Shown piece by piece: positions 32,969 to 41,763 of a stretch of DNA of 64,000 bases (position 1 is the first letter of the stretch; each line of letters begins with the position of its first letter). The translations under genes and the position numbers were made by a program. The notes under the pieces are model-generated. The model saw nothing but the letters and a program-made list of their open reading frames with translations, did no database searches and had not been told where the DNA came from. Origin of the DNA: an uncultured Paracoccaceae bacterium. Its GTDB lineage: Bacteria > Pseudomonadota > Alphaproteobacteria > Rhodobacterales > Rhodobacteraceae. The DNA is taken from positions 1 to 64,000 of the forward strand of contig CANMQO010000010.1 of the NCBI GenBank assembly GCA_947500055.1, given 5' to 3'.

Positions 32969-34570
32969 ATGTCATTGTTATGCGTGAAACAGGATAAAAA
33001 TTTGCTGTCTGAAAAAAATTTCTTTCGTTTGATTGTGGTTAGCCTGGTTCTGGCCACCTTGTACCGGCTTTACCCGCTTGTTCTTGGCCCGTCTGTCTTG
33101 CGCGAGGCCTTCATGACCGAAGACGGCTATCTGATGCTGACAATTGCCCGCAACATGGCCATCGGTCTGGGCATGTCAGTGTCTGACGGCACCATAGCCT
33201 CAAATGGTGTGCAGCCGCTTGCCACGTTCCTGTTCGCAATTCCATACGCGTTGACAGGGGGCGACAAGGTGCTTGGTGTGGCTGGTGTGCAGGTGATTTC
33301 CGCCGTGATCGCCGTGATCGGCATCTTTACCGTGCGGTCCTTCATGCGCCTTGTGCTGGCGCCTTATGATGATCGTCCGCTCTGGCCGTGGCTGCTGGCC
33401 GCGCTGTGGTTCGTCAGCCCGCATTTGCTGATGCATACGATGAACGGGCTTGAGACCGGACTTTATACCGTCATGCTGACCGTGACCCTTGTTGTTTTTG
33501 GCAAGGTGCTGGCGCAAGAGAACGCGCATAAAATGGGCCTGCCTTTGTTGCTGGGGGTTGTTGGAGGCATCACTTTTCTGGCGCGCAATGACGCGATTTT
33601 CCTGCTGTTTCCGATCTTTGGTGTTTGGTTTGTGCATGCGGTGTTTGTGGCCCGTCGGGGGCTTGTTGCCACATTGCGGTCCATTCTTCCTTCGGGGATC
33701 CTGATCATCGCGATCTCGGCCCCGTGGATGATCAGCAACTATGTCAATTTTGGTTCGATCGTACCGGTCAGTGGCACGGCACAGTCCCTCAGCGGTGGAT
33801 TTGCCAGGAATGCGGATCTGCTGCCGGCCATGTTGTTCGAATATGCTTTTGTGATGTTGCCGGTTCCGCAACTGGTGCAGTTCATGCCGGTGTTCCAATG
33901 GGGTGCGGTTGCGATTGTCGTGACCATCCTGACGCTGTTCACGGTCCAGACGTGGCGCAAGGGCGGCACTGTCCGGTATGTTGTGCTGGCCTATGTGATC
34001 TATGCGGTGTTGATGAGCGCGTATTACGGGTTCTATTTTGGTGCTGGCTGGTTTTTGAGCCGCTACCTGTCGCCGCTGGCCCCGCTTTTGACAGTTGCCA
34101 GCTTTTCGGTGGCCTATACGCTTGCCACATTGCTGATGAAATCGCAGGCCGCCCGGATCATGCGTGGGCTTGGCGCGATCAGCCTGCTTTTGTGTTTTGT
34201 GCTGTTGGGCCGTTTGCTTATTCCCGGCGTGAAAGAGCAGGGCCATTTTCAGGTGGTGGATTGGGTGACCCAGAACGTTGCCGAGGACATATGGGTCGGG
34301 GCGGTGCAGACCGGCACTGTGGGATACTGGCATGACCGGACGATCAATCTGGACGGCAAGGTCAATCCCGATGCGCTTCATGCCTTGCTGACCGAGGGGC
34401 ATGTCCTGAACTATGTTGTGGACAGTGACATTGCCTATCTGGCGGATTGGCACGGCATCGCCTTGTGGGTCACGGATGAACTGGCGGTTAAGAATGCCCG
34501 TTTTGCAAAAGAATTCGCGCTTGTTCTGCATGAGCCCGAGAATAATCTGGCTGTGCTGAAACGCCGTTAG
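32969..34570 (+). CDS. GT-C polytopic glycosyltransferase (GT39/ArnT-like)
   Basis: About 533 residues with 9-11 predicted transmembrane helices and a C-terminal soluble segment. The first periplasmic loop has the acidic-pair pattern MTEDGYLMLTIARNMAIGLG, followed by SNGVQPLATFL. This matches the D/E-D-x-Y...IA-x-N-x-A-x-G...NG-x-x-P layout of lipid-phosphate-sugar-dependent GT-C enzymes. Such enzymes take a sugar from polyprenyl phosphate outside the cell. The nearby DPA-like operon could supply that donor. ATG 32969 is preferred; an upstream GTG at 32882 gives a non-membrane basic leader. The acceptor (EPS, lipid or protein) is unknown. Confidence 0.8.
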   Translation: MSLLCVKQDKNLLSEKNFFRLIVVSLVLATLYRLYPLVLGPSVLREAFMTEDGYLMLTIARNMAIGLGMSVSDGTIASNGVQPLATFLFAIPYALTGGDKVLGVAGVQVISAVIAVIGIFTVRSFMRLVLAPYDDRPLWPWLLAALWFVSPHLLMHTMNGLETGLYTVMLTVTLVVFGKVLAQENAHKMGLPLLLGVVGGITFLARNDAIFLLFPIFGVWFVHAVFVARRGLVATLRSILPSGILIIAISAPWMISNYVNFGSIVPVSGTAQSLSGGFARNADLLPAMLFEYAFVMLPVPQLVQFMPVFQWGAVAIVVTILTLFTVQTWRKGGTVRYVVLAYVIYAVLMSAYYGFYFGAGWFLSRYLSPLAPLLTVASFSVAYTLATLLMKSQAARIMRGLGAISLLLCFVLLGRLLIPGVKEQGHFQVVDWVTQNVAEDIWVGAVQTGTVGYWHDRTINLDGKVNPDALHALLTEGHVLNYVVDSDIAYLADWHGIALWVTDELAVKNARFAKEFALVLHEPENNLAVLKRR

Positions 34571-34593
34571 CCCTTGTCTGAAAGGTAAAAGAG

Positions 34594-35460
34594 ATGCAGC
34601 TGGAGGCCGCTCAGACATATCTGCAAGGTCATGGATCTGATGCATTGATCACCTTCATGGCCGGGCAAAGCGTGGTGGTTGATGCGGCGGGGGATATGTC
34701 GGACGCAAAAGCCAAGGCGGTTGAACTTGGCTGGCTGGATCCGGTGACGGGGCAACGCACGACCCTTGGCTTTCTGGTCAGCGATTCCTGCCGCGAATAT
34801 CTGTTCTGGCAGCAGCGCGAAAAGAAACTGCCGTTTGAAAACGCTTTGCCGCATCTGAAGCGGGCCGTTTTCGAAAGCAAATACATGTGTGAAATAGGCG
34901 CCGGGATGGGGGCGAACCTGATGTCTCTGGCCGGCCCGCAAACGCGGTTATGCGGGGTCGAGCCGGTTGAGGCCTATGTGCAGCTGGGCGATATCTTTCG
35001 CACCCGTGAGGGCATGGCCCCCATTGAGATGCGCGCAGGCGGAGCAGAGGCGTTGCCTTTTGAAACAGATGAGCTTGATCTTGTTCTACTGGTGTCGGCG
35101 CATCAGTATTTCGATATCCATGTCGCCCTGAAAGAGATCGCCCGCGTGCTGAAACAGGGCGGTGAATTGATCCTGATCGGGGCGTCATTTTCGAGCTATC
35201 TGAAACATGCCGGTGGCGCTGTCATGACCGGCAAGAGCGATCCCAAGGCATTTCTGATCACGGTGATAAACACCCTGAGCTACACTGCCCTTGGCCGTCG
35301 GATCATCCCCAGCCGGAGCGGGTTTTCCACATCCCGCCCGATTTACCCGACACGGGCGGCCATGGTGCGCTGGATGCGGGCTGTTGGCCTTGAGCAGCTG
35401 GAGCCGCCTGATGCGGTTGGTCCCGAAACCTGTTATTATGCAAGACTGTCAGACCGCTAG
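34594..35460 (+). CDS. class I SAM-dependent methyltransferase
   Basis: A 288-residue protein. Motif I is MCEIGAGMGANLMSLA, with the acidic ribose-binding position in LCGVEPVEAY, and the post-motif segments are EALPFETDELDLVLLVSAHQYF and RVLKQGGELILIGASF. These match Methyltransf_11-type enzymes. It follows the GT-C gene by 23 bp, with an AAAGG ribosome site, and is probably co-transcribed. It likely O-methylates a sugar in the EPS. No membrane segment is visible. Confidence 0.83.
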   Translation: MQLEAAQTYLQGHGSDALITFMAGQSVVVDAAGDMSDAKAKAVELGWLDPVTGQRTTLGFLVSDSCREYLFWQQREKKLPFENALPHLKRAVFESKYMCEIGAGMGANLMSLAGPQTRLCGVEPVEAYVQLGDIFRTREGMAPIEMRAGGAEALPFETDELDLVLLVSAHQYFDIHVALKEIARVLKQGGELILIGASFSSYLKHAGGAVMTGKSDPKAFLITVINTLSYTALGRRIIPSRSGFSTSRPIYPTRAAMVRWMRAVGLEQLEPPDAVGPETCYYARLSDR

Positions 35461-35519
35461 AAACTGTATCTCTCAGGCGGTCTTTGAGCCGTGCGTTTGC
35501 GAGTTCGAGGAGCTCTCGC

Positions 35520-37463
35520 ATGATAGCGGTCAGAGCGACCGTTTTCCGCCACTTGATCCAGCGCGGTGTCAGCGGCAGTATCAGGGCAAGGGTTTCCATA
35601 GCGGGTGTGACAGTGGCCGGTTCAGACGGTGTTTCGGCACAGATCAATATTTTCAGCCGTTCGCAGCATCACGTCGCGCCTGACGCGGTTTCGATGGAAA
35701 TCAGTGTTGCGGGTTTTGAAACGCAAAGCCCTGCCAGAGGCGCCGTCTATAATCCGCAATATCATGAACTCTACTATTTCTGGAATTTCGGGGAGAATTA
35801 TACGTTTTCCGCGCCGGAAAACCTGATCGAGGCGCATAAGAATTCCGGCGTTGGTTATGGCCCCAAAGTATCGCACACTTATCGCATGCCGGGCACATAT
35901 ACGGTGTCCTGCCTGGTGGTTGAACCCGCCAGCGGGCGCAGTACCACCGCAGTGCTGGAGGTCGCTGTCGCTGATCCGGCCACTGTTTTTGCGGGCCTTG
36001 ATACGATTTTTGTCAGTCCCGGCAGTGATTTTTCAAAAGCACCCGGCGGGGCGCGGCGTGCGCGCAGCCTGGAGGAAGCATTTGGTCTGATCGGGGGCAC
36101 CGGTCTGGCGCCCAAGCGTCTCATGCTTAACCGGGGTGAGGTCTTTGCCTATGGCGGGCGCTGGTTTGGTTTGGATTATGAATCCAGCCTCCCATCAACC
36201 CATGTTGTTGCGGGTCCTGGCAATGGTGCAAAACCACGGGTTGTGATGTCCGGTGGGATTGCATGGAATGACAAGGCGACCTCTGGCAATGGTGCCGATA
36301 AGGACTTCATCTGGCAGAATATCGATCTTGAAGGGCCGTGGGATTCTGTCTCGGAGACCGGATCCAATGTGACGGCCTTTACGCATTTCGATCGGCCGCC
36401 ACGCCTGCAGCTGTTTGACGGGTGTTCCTTTGATGGGTTTGAAATCGCGTTTTATGCTGCCAATAACGATCCCAATATTGCCCACCGATTTGTTGCCATG
36501 AATGATTGCGCAATCACCAATTGGCGCAGCTATGGTGTGCTTTACGGGGTTGGCATTGGTCTGGCGCTGACCGGGACCAGGATCGCATGTCACCCTCAGG
36601 CGAGCGTTGGTGGCCCACAAGACGGGTTGCACAACGAGCAGGGCCCGCTGCGCTTTCATATCGGTGACAATCTGCTCATCAGCAATTGTGACTTTTTCAA
36701 TCGTATCGGCTGGTCAAGCGTTGGCCCCTACCAGTCGATCCAGCCATGCGTGCGGCAAAACGTGTCGGGCAATCCGGGGTTTTTCTCCAATATCCAGGCG
36801 TCGTCTTTTGAAGGCGGGGCAGGGATCGTCGAATATACTGTCGAAGCCGGACTGGCACCGGGCCCTATCAACGCGGTTCTTGAGAAATGCTATCTTTTGG
36901 CCAACCACCAGAGCTGGGGAGGGGTCAGATCCCAGCAGGCGGGTCTGACAATGCGCAACAATGTTGTCGTCTTTCCGGCGGCAGACCGCGATGCCACAAC
37001 GGTTGATCCTTTCGGGTTTGTCGAGATGACCTATCAGGCGGGCGGCAGCGCCGAGACCTATGCGGCACCGGTGCGTGTCTATAACAACACCTATGTCAAT
37101 TTGATGCGACCAGATAACTATCTGGGGTCATCGTTTGCCATCCCGGAATTTGTGAGCGCGCCGCAGTTCACGGATGTCAGATCGGAAAACAACCTGGTCT
37201 ATCAACCCAATGTAGGTGTGCTCGCAGATGGCCCGCTGGAGACATCGCCAGTGCTGTGGACGCCGCGCGAAGCCGGATACCGGACCCGTAAGCAGGGGGT
37301 GATCGCCAGTACTGCCACGCCAGCGAATACTGTCGCCGCGTACCGGCCTCAGTCAGGGTCAGATGCGTTGGGTGATACGCTGAACGGTGATGTGGCCTAT
37401 GATGATTTCCTTGGTCGCCAGCGTCCGCAATATGCTGCGCGCGGTGCCCGCGAAACGCAGTAA
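35520..37463 (+). CDS. PKD-like plus parallel beta-helix protein (candidate polysaccharide lyase/epimerase)
   Basis: About 647 residues. Residues ~30-155 include a PKD-like Ig fold (YYFWNFGENYTF, VSHTYRMPGTYTVSCLVV). The remainder is a beta-helix with Asn/Asp-rich turns (NDCAITNWRSYGVLYGVGIGLALTGTRI, LLISNCDFFN, AVLEKCYLLANHQSWGGV, LTMRNNVVVFP), the fold of pectate lyases and C5-epimerases. The start is ATG 35520, with GAGGAG 7 bp upstream, rather than TTG 35484. No signal peptide is visible; the N-terminus is basic and Arg-rich. It may process or trim the EPS, like the 12451-16083 protein. Activity is inferred from fold only. Confidence 0.72.
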   Translation: MIAVRATVFRHLIQRGVSGSIRARVSIAGVTVAGSDGVSAQINIFSRSQHHVAPDAVSMEISVAGFETQSPARGAVYNPQYHELYYFWNFGENYTFSAPENLIEAHKNSGVGYGPKVSHTYRMPGTYTVSCLVVEPASGRSTTAVLEVAVADPATVFAGLDTIFVSPGSDFSKAPGGARRARSLEEAFGLIGGTGLAPKRLMLNRGEVFAYGGRWFGLDYESSLPSTHVVAGPGNGAKPRVVMSGGIAWNDKATSGNGADKDFIWQNIDLEGPWDSVSETGSNVTAFTHFDRPPRLQLFDGCSFDGFEIAFYAANNDPNIAHRFVAMNDCAITNWRSYGVLYGVGIGLALTGTRIACHPQASVGGPQDGLHNEQGPLRFHIGDNLLISNCDFFNRIGWSSVGPYQSIQPCVRQNVSGNPGFFSNIQASSFEGGAGIVEYTVEAGLAPGPINAVLEKCYLLANHQSWGGVRSQQAGLTMRNNVVVFPAADRDATTVDPFGFVEMTYQAGGSAETYAAPVRVYNNTYVNLMRPDNYLGSSFAIPEFVSAPQFTDVRSENNLVYQPNVGVLADGPLETSPVLWTPREAGYRTRKQGVIASTATPANTVAAYRPQSGSDALGDTLNGDVAYDDFLGRQRPQYAARGARETQ

Positions 37464-37514
37464 GTGACCTCGCCCAGCAACAGCCTCACGCATACCACGG
37501 GGCTGTTTGGACGC

Positions 37515-38447
37515 TTACACCTGCCACAGATGGGCGCGCTCGGCTTCGATTTCCTCCACAGCGCGCATCTTGCCCTTGAAAAGCGCTTTCCACTGATAGC
37601 TGCGGATGAACTTGCGTAATGCGGGGTCATCATGGCGGGCGACCCGGCGCAGCATGGCCCCGAAATAGCCTTGCAACATGGCCAACCCGCCCAGCATATA
37701 GGGCGGCACGCGGGATTTGTTGATTGCGGACGCAATCATGAAGGCGGGATGCGTGCCCATGTAATATTGCCCGAACCCATGCCGGCGGCGGCCGGTATAG
37801 ATCGAGGTCTGACTTGATCCCATGGGCCGCAGATGATCAAAGCGCAGCTCCGGTTCATCCCAGCTGCGCGGGGTCCATCCCTTTTGCCGCGCCGTATGGC
37901 AATCGATTCCGTCCCACATGACTTCGCGCACAAAGCCGCCCACATCCTCAAAACAGCGTACCGAGAAGAACTTTGTCATACCCAGCGACATCTCGTCGGT
38001 GATACCTTCGCTTTCCATTTCGCCCTTGGCATTGCGAAAATAGGCTTTGCCCGAGCAGGTCCCGATCCGGGGGTTTTCTTCCAGCCGGTCCATGAGGGTT
38101 TCGAAATAGCGCGGCGGCAGATCAAGATCGAGGTCGAGTTTACACAGGTAGGCAAACTCTGAGAGGTTGATGGTATCAAGCCCAAAATAAAACGCTTCGA
38201 TCACCCCTGGACCAACGGCCCGGTGGCCCCGGTCCGGTTTGGCGACAACGCGGATCCAGTCATGTTCGGCTGCATAATCCGCCAGTATCTGCGGTGTTTC
38301 ATCCGTCGAGCCGTCATCGATGATCACCCATAGTGCAGGTTTGGCAGACTGGGCCACCACACTGTCGAGCGTGCGGCGCATATATTGCGCCTCGTTGCGG
38401 CAGGGTGAAATCAGGACATAGGAACGGGGGTCGTGAATATGGGACAT
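37515..38447 (-). CDS. GT2 family glycosyltransferase
   Basis: A 310-residue GT-A enzyme with SYVLISPCRNEAQYMRRTLDSV at the start, LWVIIDDGSTDETPQIL (nucleotide-sugar Asp pair), a LDLDLDLP motif for metal binding, and a W-D-G-I/E-x-D-like catalytic region (MWDGIDCHTARQKGW). It is probably cytoplasmic or membrane-associated. It is the only gene of the second EPS block on the minus strand, convergent with the PKD/beta-helix gene and divergent from the GT4 gene at 38678, sharing a 230-bp promoter region with it. Confidence 0.85.
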   Translation of the reverse strand: MSHIHDPRSYVLISPCRNEAQYMRRTLDSVVAQSAKPALWVIIDDGSTDETPQILADYAAEHDWIRVVAKPDRGHRAVGPGVIEAFYFGLDTINLSEFAYLCKLDLDLDLPPRYFETLMDRLEENPRIGTCSGKAYFRNAKGEMESEGITDEMSLGMTKFFSVRCFEDVGGFVREVMWDGIDCHTARQKGWTPRSWDEPELRFDHLRPMGSSQTSIYTGRRRHGFGQYYMGTHPAFMIASAINKSRVPPYMLGGLAMLQGYFGAMLRRVARHDDPALRKFIRSYQWKALFKGKMRAVEEIEAERAHLWQV

Positions 38448-38677
38448 TGTTCAAAAACTCTTTTCGGCCCGGCAAAGCCGGACAGTCTGTAACATAGAGG
38501 GATATCAAAGACAGCAGGCCCCAATAGCAAGGCATAATCTGGGGCCTTAGCCCTTATCAGGCCATATTTCGACGCTATTGCGCTGTCGTATAAAAGGTTG
38601 CGTCAGCCAACATGAGGCGGCATCTACCGGCATAAGAGTATTTTATAGTATCGTTCATAGTGATGTCTGGATTTCAA

Positions 38678-39967
38678 ATGGCACGCCCCAAAGTTCTTAT
38701 CCTCGCCGATGACTGCAACCCCGAATGGCCGTCGCTGCCGGTGGTTGGTTACAAATATGCCCGCGCATTGGCCAGGGTCACGGATGCCACCATCGTCACC
38801 CATGAACGTAACCGCGAAAATATCGAAAAAGCGGGCGATATCACCGACAGGACAGTGTTTGTCAGCAATGAATGGATTGCCAGACCGATGGGGCATCTGT
38901 CCACGTTGCTGCGCGGTGGTAATCAGCGGGCATGGTCGACCAATCAGATCATGGCCTATCTGCCCTATATCTTCTTTGAGCGCGCGGCCCTGAAGCGGTT
39001 CAAGGCTGAACTGAAAGCCGGTGAATATGATATCGTGCATCGCATTACACCAATGTCGCCCGCGCTGCCCTCTTATGCCGCCGGACGCACAAGGCAGCCT
39101 TTTGTGATTGGACCACTGAATGGCAGTCTTGACTGGCCCAAGGAATTTGCGGCCGAACAGAAGCGCGAGGGAGAGCAGGTCCGGAAGCTGCGCAAATTTT
39201 ATCGCTACATGCCGTTCTCGGCGTCGACCTATCGAAAAAGCGCTGCGGTTCTGGCGTCATTCCAGCATACGATCAGGGATGTCGCCCGCACGCCCGCTGA
39301 GCGGATCATACCGTTTCCTGAAATCGCATTTGATCCTGACCTGTTTCATGCCAAGGGCCGGGATGTGCCGTTTTCCGGCGAAGGCCCGAAACGGTTCCTG
39401 TTTGCGGGCCGTCTGGTGCCGGTCAAAGTGACCGAGGCAGCGGTGCGTGCCTTTGTGACCTCGCCTGCGCTGGAGCAACATTTCCTGCATATTGTGGGTG
39501 ACGGCCCCGAAGAGGCCCGGTTACGCCAGATTGTAGACAGCCATGAAGCGCAGGGCAGGGTGATCTTTGAGGGGTTGAAAACCCAAGGCGAAGTGGCCGC
39601 TTTCATGCGCCGTTGTGATGCGTTTGTCTTTCCGTCCATCAAGGAACTGGGCGCAGGTGTCGTGATCGAGGCCATGGCGTCCGGTATGGTTTGTGTCGTG
39701 ACCAATTACGGCGCACCGGGTGATTTGGTCGGGACGGATCGCGGGATCCGGGTTCCTTTGCAGGACCTGGAGGGGCTGGTGACCAGCTATCGCACAGCGA
39801 TGGAGGGCTGTCTGGCTGATCCTGATGGGCATGCCCGGATGGCGCAGAAGGCGCAGAGCTACGCCAATACGCTTTTCACATGGGATGCCAAGGCAGCCTA
39901 TACGGTCAAGATTTACGAGGCGCTTCTGGAGGGGCGGTCACTACGGGAATTCGATACTTATCGTTGA
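38678..39967 (+). CDS. GT4-type glycosyltransferase
   Basis: About 430 residues of GT-B fold. The N-terminal domain contains KVLILADDCNPEWPSLPVVGYKYARAL and YDIVHRITPMSP. The C-terminal domain has RFLFAGRLVPVKVTEAAVRAF, LHIVGDGPEEARLRQI and DAFVFPSIKELGAGVVIEAMASGMVCVV, with the E-x7-E pattern of GT4 enzymes. It likely extends the EPS repeat unit. Starts at 38660 (GTG), 38663 (ATG) and 38678 (ATG) are possible; none has a strong ribosome site. It is followed 107 bp later by the exosortase gene. Confidence 0.85.
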   Translation: MARPKVLILADDCNPEWPSLPVVGYKYARALARVTDATIVTHERNRENIEKAGDITDRTVFVSNEWIARPMGHLSTLLRGGNQRAWSTNQIMAYLPYIFFERAALKRFKAELKAGEYDIVHRITPMSPALPSYAAGRTRQPFVIGPLNGSLDWPKEFAAEQKREGEQVRKLRKFYRYMPFSASTYRKSAAVLASFQHTIRDVARTPAERIIPFPEIAFDPDLFHAKGRDVPFSGEGPKRFLFAGRLVPVKVTEAAVRAFVTSPALEQHFLHIVGDGPEEARLRQIVDSHEAQGRVIFEGLKTQGEVAAFMRRCDAFVFPSIKELGAGVVIEAMASGMVCVVTNYGAPGDLVGTDRGIRVPLQDLEGLVTSYRTAMEGCLADPDGHARMAQKAQSYANTLFTWDAKAAYTVKIYEALLEGRSLREFDTYR

Positions 39968-40074
39968 AGGGGCTGTTGCCTATAACATGGCGCAGTGCGG
40001 CTGTTTGCCGGTCACATGCGGTTTTCTACAGGTGTTTAAAGGTGAGTGCGGAATGATGTGCAGGGCAGAAAATT

Positions 40075-41652
40075 ATGTCGATGACGCGTGAACGCGGCAC
40101 CTTTTTCCCGACAATGGGCCTGGTCTGGCTGGTGCTAACCGTTCTGGCGGCGGGTCTGTTTTTCAGTGATGGCTTTGTTGCGTTGCTCAAAGCCTGGAGC
40201 TTGCCTGAATATAGCCATGGGCCACTGATCCCTGTGTTGTCAGGGCTGTTGTTTTTGCGCCAGTTGAAAGAATACCCGCCGCGACCAGGGGTGATTGATG
40301 ATCGCTGGGTCGGGGTCTGTGTGGTTGTCTTTGCGGTGGCGTTTGGGGCCTTGGGCAAATTGGCGAACATTCCCGATATTGTCGCTTATGCGTTGATCAT
40401 CTGGGTTGGTGGCCTGCTTTTGATCAGCTTCGGCTGGAAGACAGGCCGCCATTTCTGGCCGCCGGTGCTGCATCTGGTTTATATGCTGCCGCTGCCCGAT
40501 ACGCTTTATTACAAGATGTCGACAACACTGCAGTTGATTTCATCCGAGATAGGGGTCTGGTTTCTGGGGCTCTTGTCTGTGCCGGTCTTTCTGGAAGGCA
40601 ACGTTATCGATCTTGGTGTGCTCAAGTTACATGTCGCCGAGGCCTGTTCCGGCCTGCGCTATCTGTTCCCGATCCTGAGCTTCTCATATATTTTTGCGGT
40701 GCTTTACAAAGGGCCGATGTGGCACAAGGCCGTGCTGCTGATCTCGGCGGCTCCGATTACAGTCCTGATGAATTCGGTGCGCATCGCTGTGGCGGGTGTA
40801 TTGGCGCAGCATTACGGCGTTGATTGGCTGGAAGGGTTCACGCATTTTTTTGAGGGCTGGGTTATCTTTTTGACCTGTATCGTGCTGCTCTTTGGCCTGG
40901 CATGGGTGATGCTGCGACTGCAGCGCACAAAAATGCGGCTGACAGAGGCATTGGACCTGGAAACAGAAGGGCTGGGGAGGCAGGCGATGCGTCTGGGCCT
41001 TGTGCAGCCGTCACGCGCCCTGATCACGGCGACCGTGGTCATGTTTGCCGCGACAATGGTCTTTGAGATCATGCCAGAGCGGAACAGTCAGGCGCCCGAG
41101 CGGGCGCGTTTTGCAACCCTGCAACCCAATATCGGCGATTGGCGGCAAGGGGCACATGTGCCGTTTGACCCCACAACCGAGACGACGCTTGCGGCGGATG
41201 ACTATCGCAATGTCAGTCTGACCCGGGATCAGGACACCGCTCAGGTTGGCCTGTTTTTGGCATGGTATGCAGATCAGAGCTCTGGCGGGGTGCATTCTCC
41301 TGAGATCTGCCTGCCCGGTGCCGGTTGGGAAATTGCATGGCTGGAACGGACAGATATTGCTGCGCAAATAGAGGGGGGCTCAGATTTCGATATCAATCGG
41401 GCGATCATCCAGAAGGGGGAAACCCGGATGATGGTCTTTTACTGGTTTGAACAGAAGGGCCGGAAGGTGGCGTGGGATTTTGCGGCGAAGATGTGGTTGA
41501 TTGTTGATGGTGTGCGCACCGGACGGACGGATGGTGGGCTTGTGCGACTGACAACCCTGATATCCCGCGATGAAACTGATGCCGAGGCGGAGGCCCGGCT
41601 GATGGATGTGCTGGTGGCGTTACAGGATGATATACCCCGTTACATACCATAA
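40075..41652 (+). CDS. xrtD: VPLPA-CTERM exosortase XrtD with fused EpsI domain
   Basis: A 525-residue membrane protein. About eight transmembrane helices carry the exosortase triad: C191 in VAEACSGLRYLFP, R236 in LMNSVRIAVAG and H257 in GFTHFFEGW. Residues ~330-525 form the periplasmic EpsI domain (HSPEICLPGAGWEI, MMVFYWFEQKGR), fused as in XrtD. Exosortases cleave a C-terminal tripartite signal and pass the protein to a lipid or glycan partner. The VPLPA-CTERM substrate lies at 16347-17132, about 23 kb away on the same replicon. ATG 40075 or 40081 could be used. It sits in the second EPS block between a GT4 gene and an AsnB gene. Confidence 0.9.
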   Translation: MSMTRERGTFFPTMGLVWLVLTVLAAGLFFSDGFVALLKAWSLPEYSHGPLIPVLSGLLFLRQLKEYPPRPGVIDDRWVGVCVVVFAVAFGALGKLANIPDIVAYALIIWVGGLLLISFGWKTGRHFWPPVLHLVYMLPLPDTLYYKMSTTLQLISSEIGVWFLGLLSVPVFLEGNVIDLGVLKLHVAEACSGLRYLFPILSFSYIFAVLYKGPMWHKAVLLISAAPITVLMNSVRIAVAGVLAQHYGVDWLEGFTHFFEGWVIFLTCIVLLFGLAWVMLRLQRTKMRLTEALDLETEGLGRQAMRLGLVQPSRALITATVVMFAATMVFEIMPERNSQAPERARFATLQPNIGDWRQGAHVPFDPTTETTLAADDYRNVSLTRDQDTAQVGLFLAWYADQSSGGVHSPEICLPGAGWEIAWLERTDIAAQIEGGSDFDINRAIIQKGETRMMVFYWFEQKGRKVAWDFAAKMWLIVDGVRTGRTDGGLVRLTTLISRDETDAEAEARLMDVLVALQDDIPRYIP

Positions 41653-41763
41653 GCATTTTTGAGAGCGCATGGATTGCCTTTGGTCCGGATCGAGAATTTT
41701 CTGTGCAGCGAATTTTAAGCGGGCCGATATGCAGAACGGACTGCGCGTAAAGGATTTTGACCC

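Noticed and set aside
33200..34645. 481-codon frame on the minus strand across the GT-C gene
   Set aside because: Composition is His/Gln/Arg-rich with no fold signal, whereas the plus strand encodes a polytopic membrane protein with family motifs.
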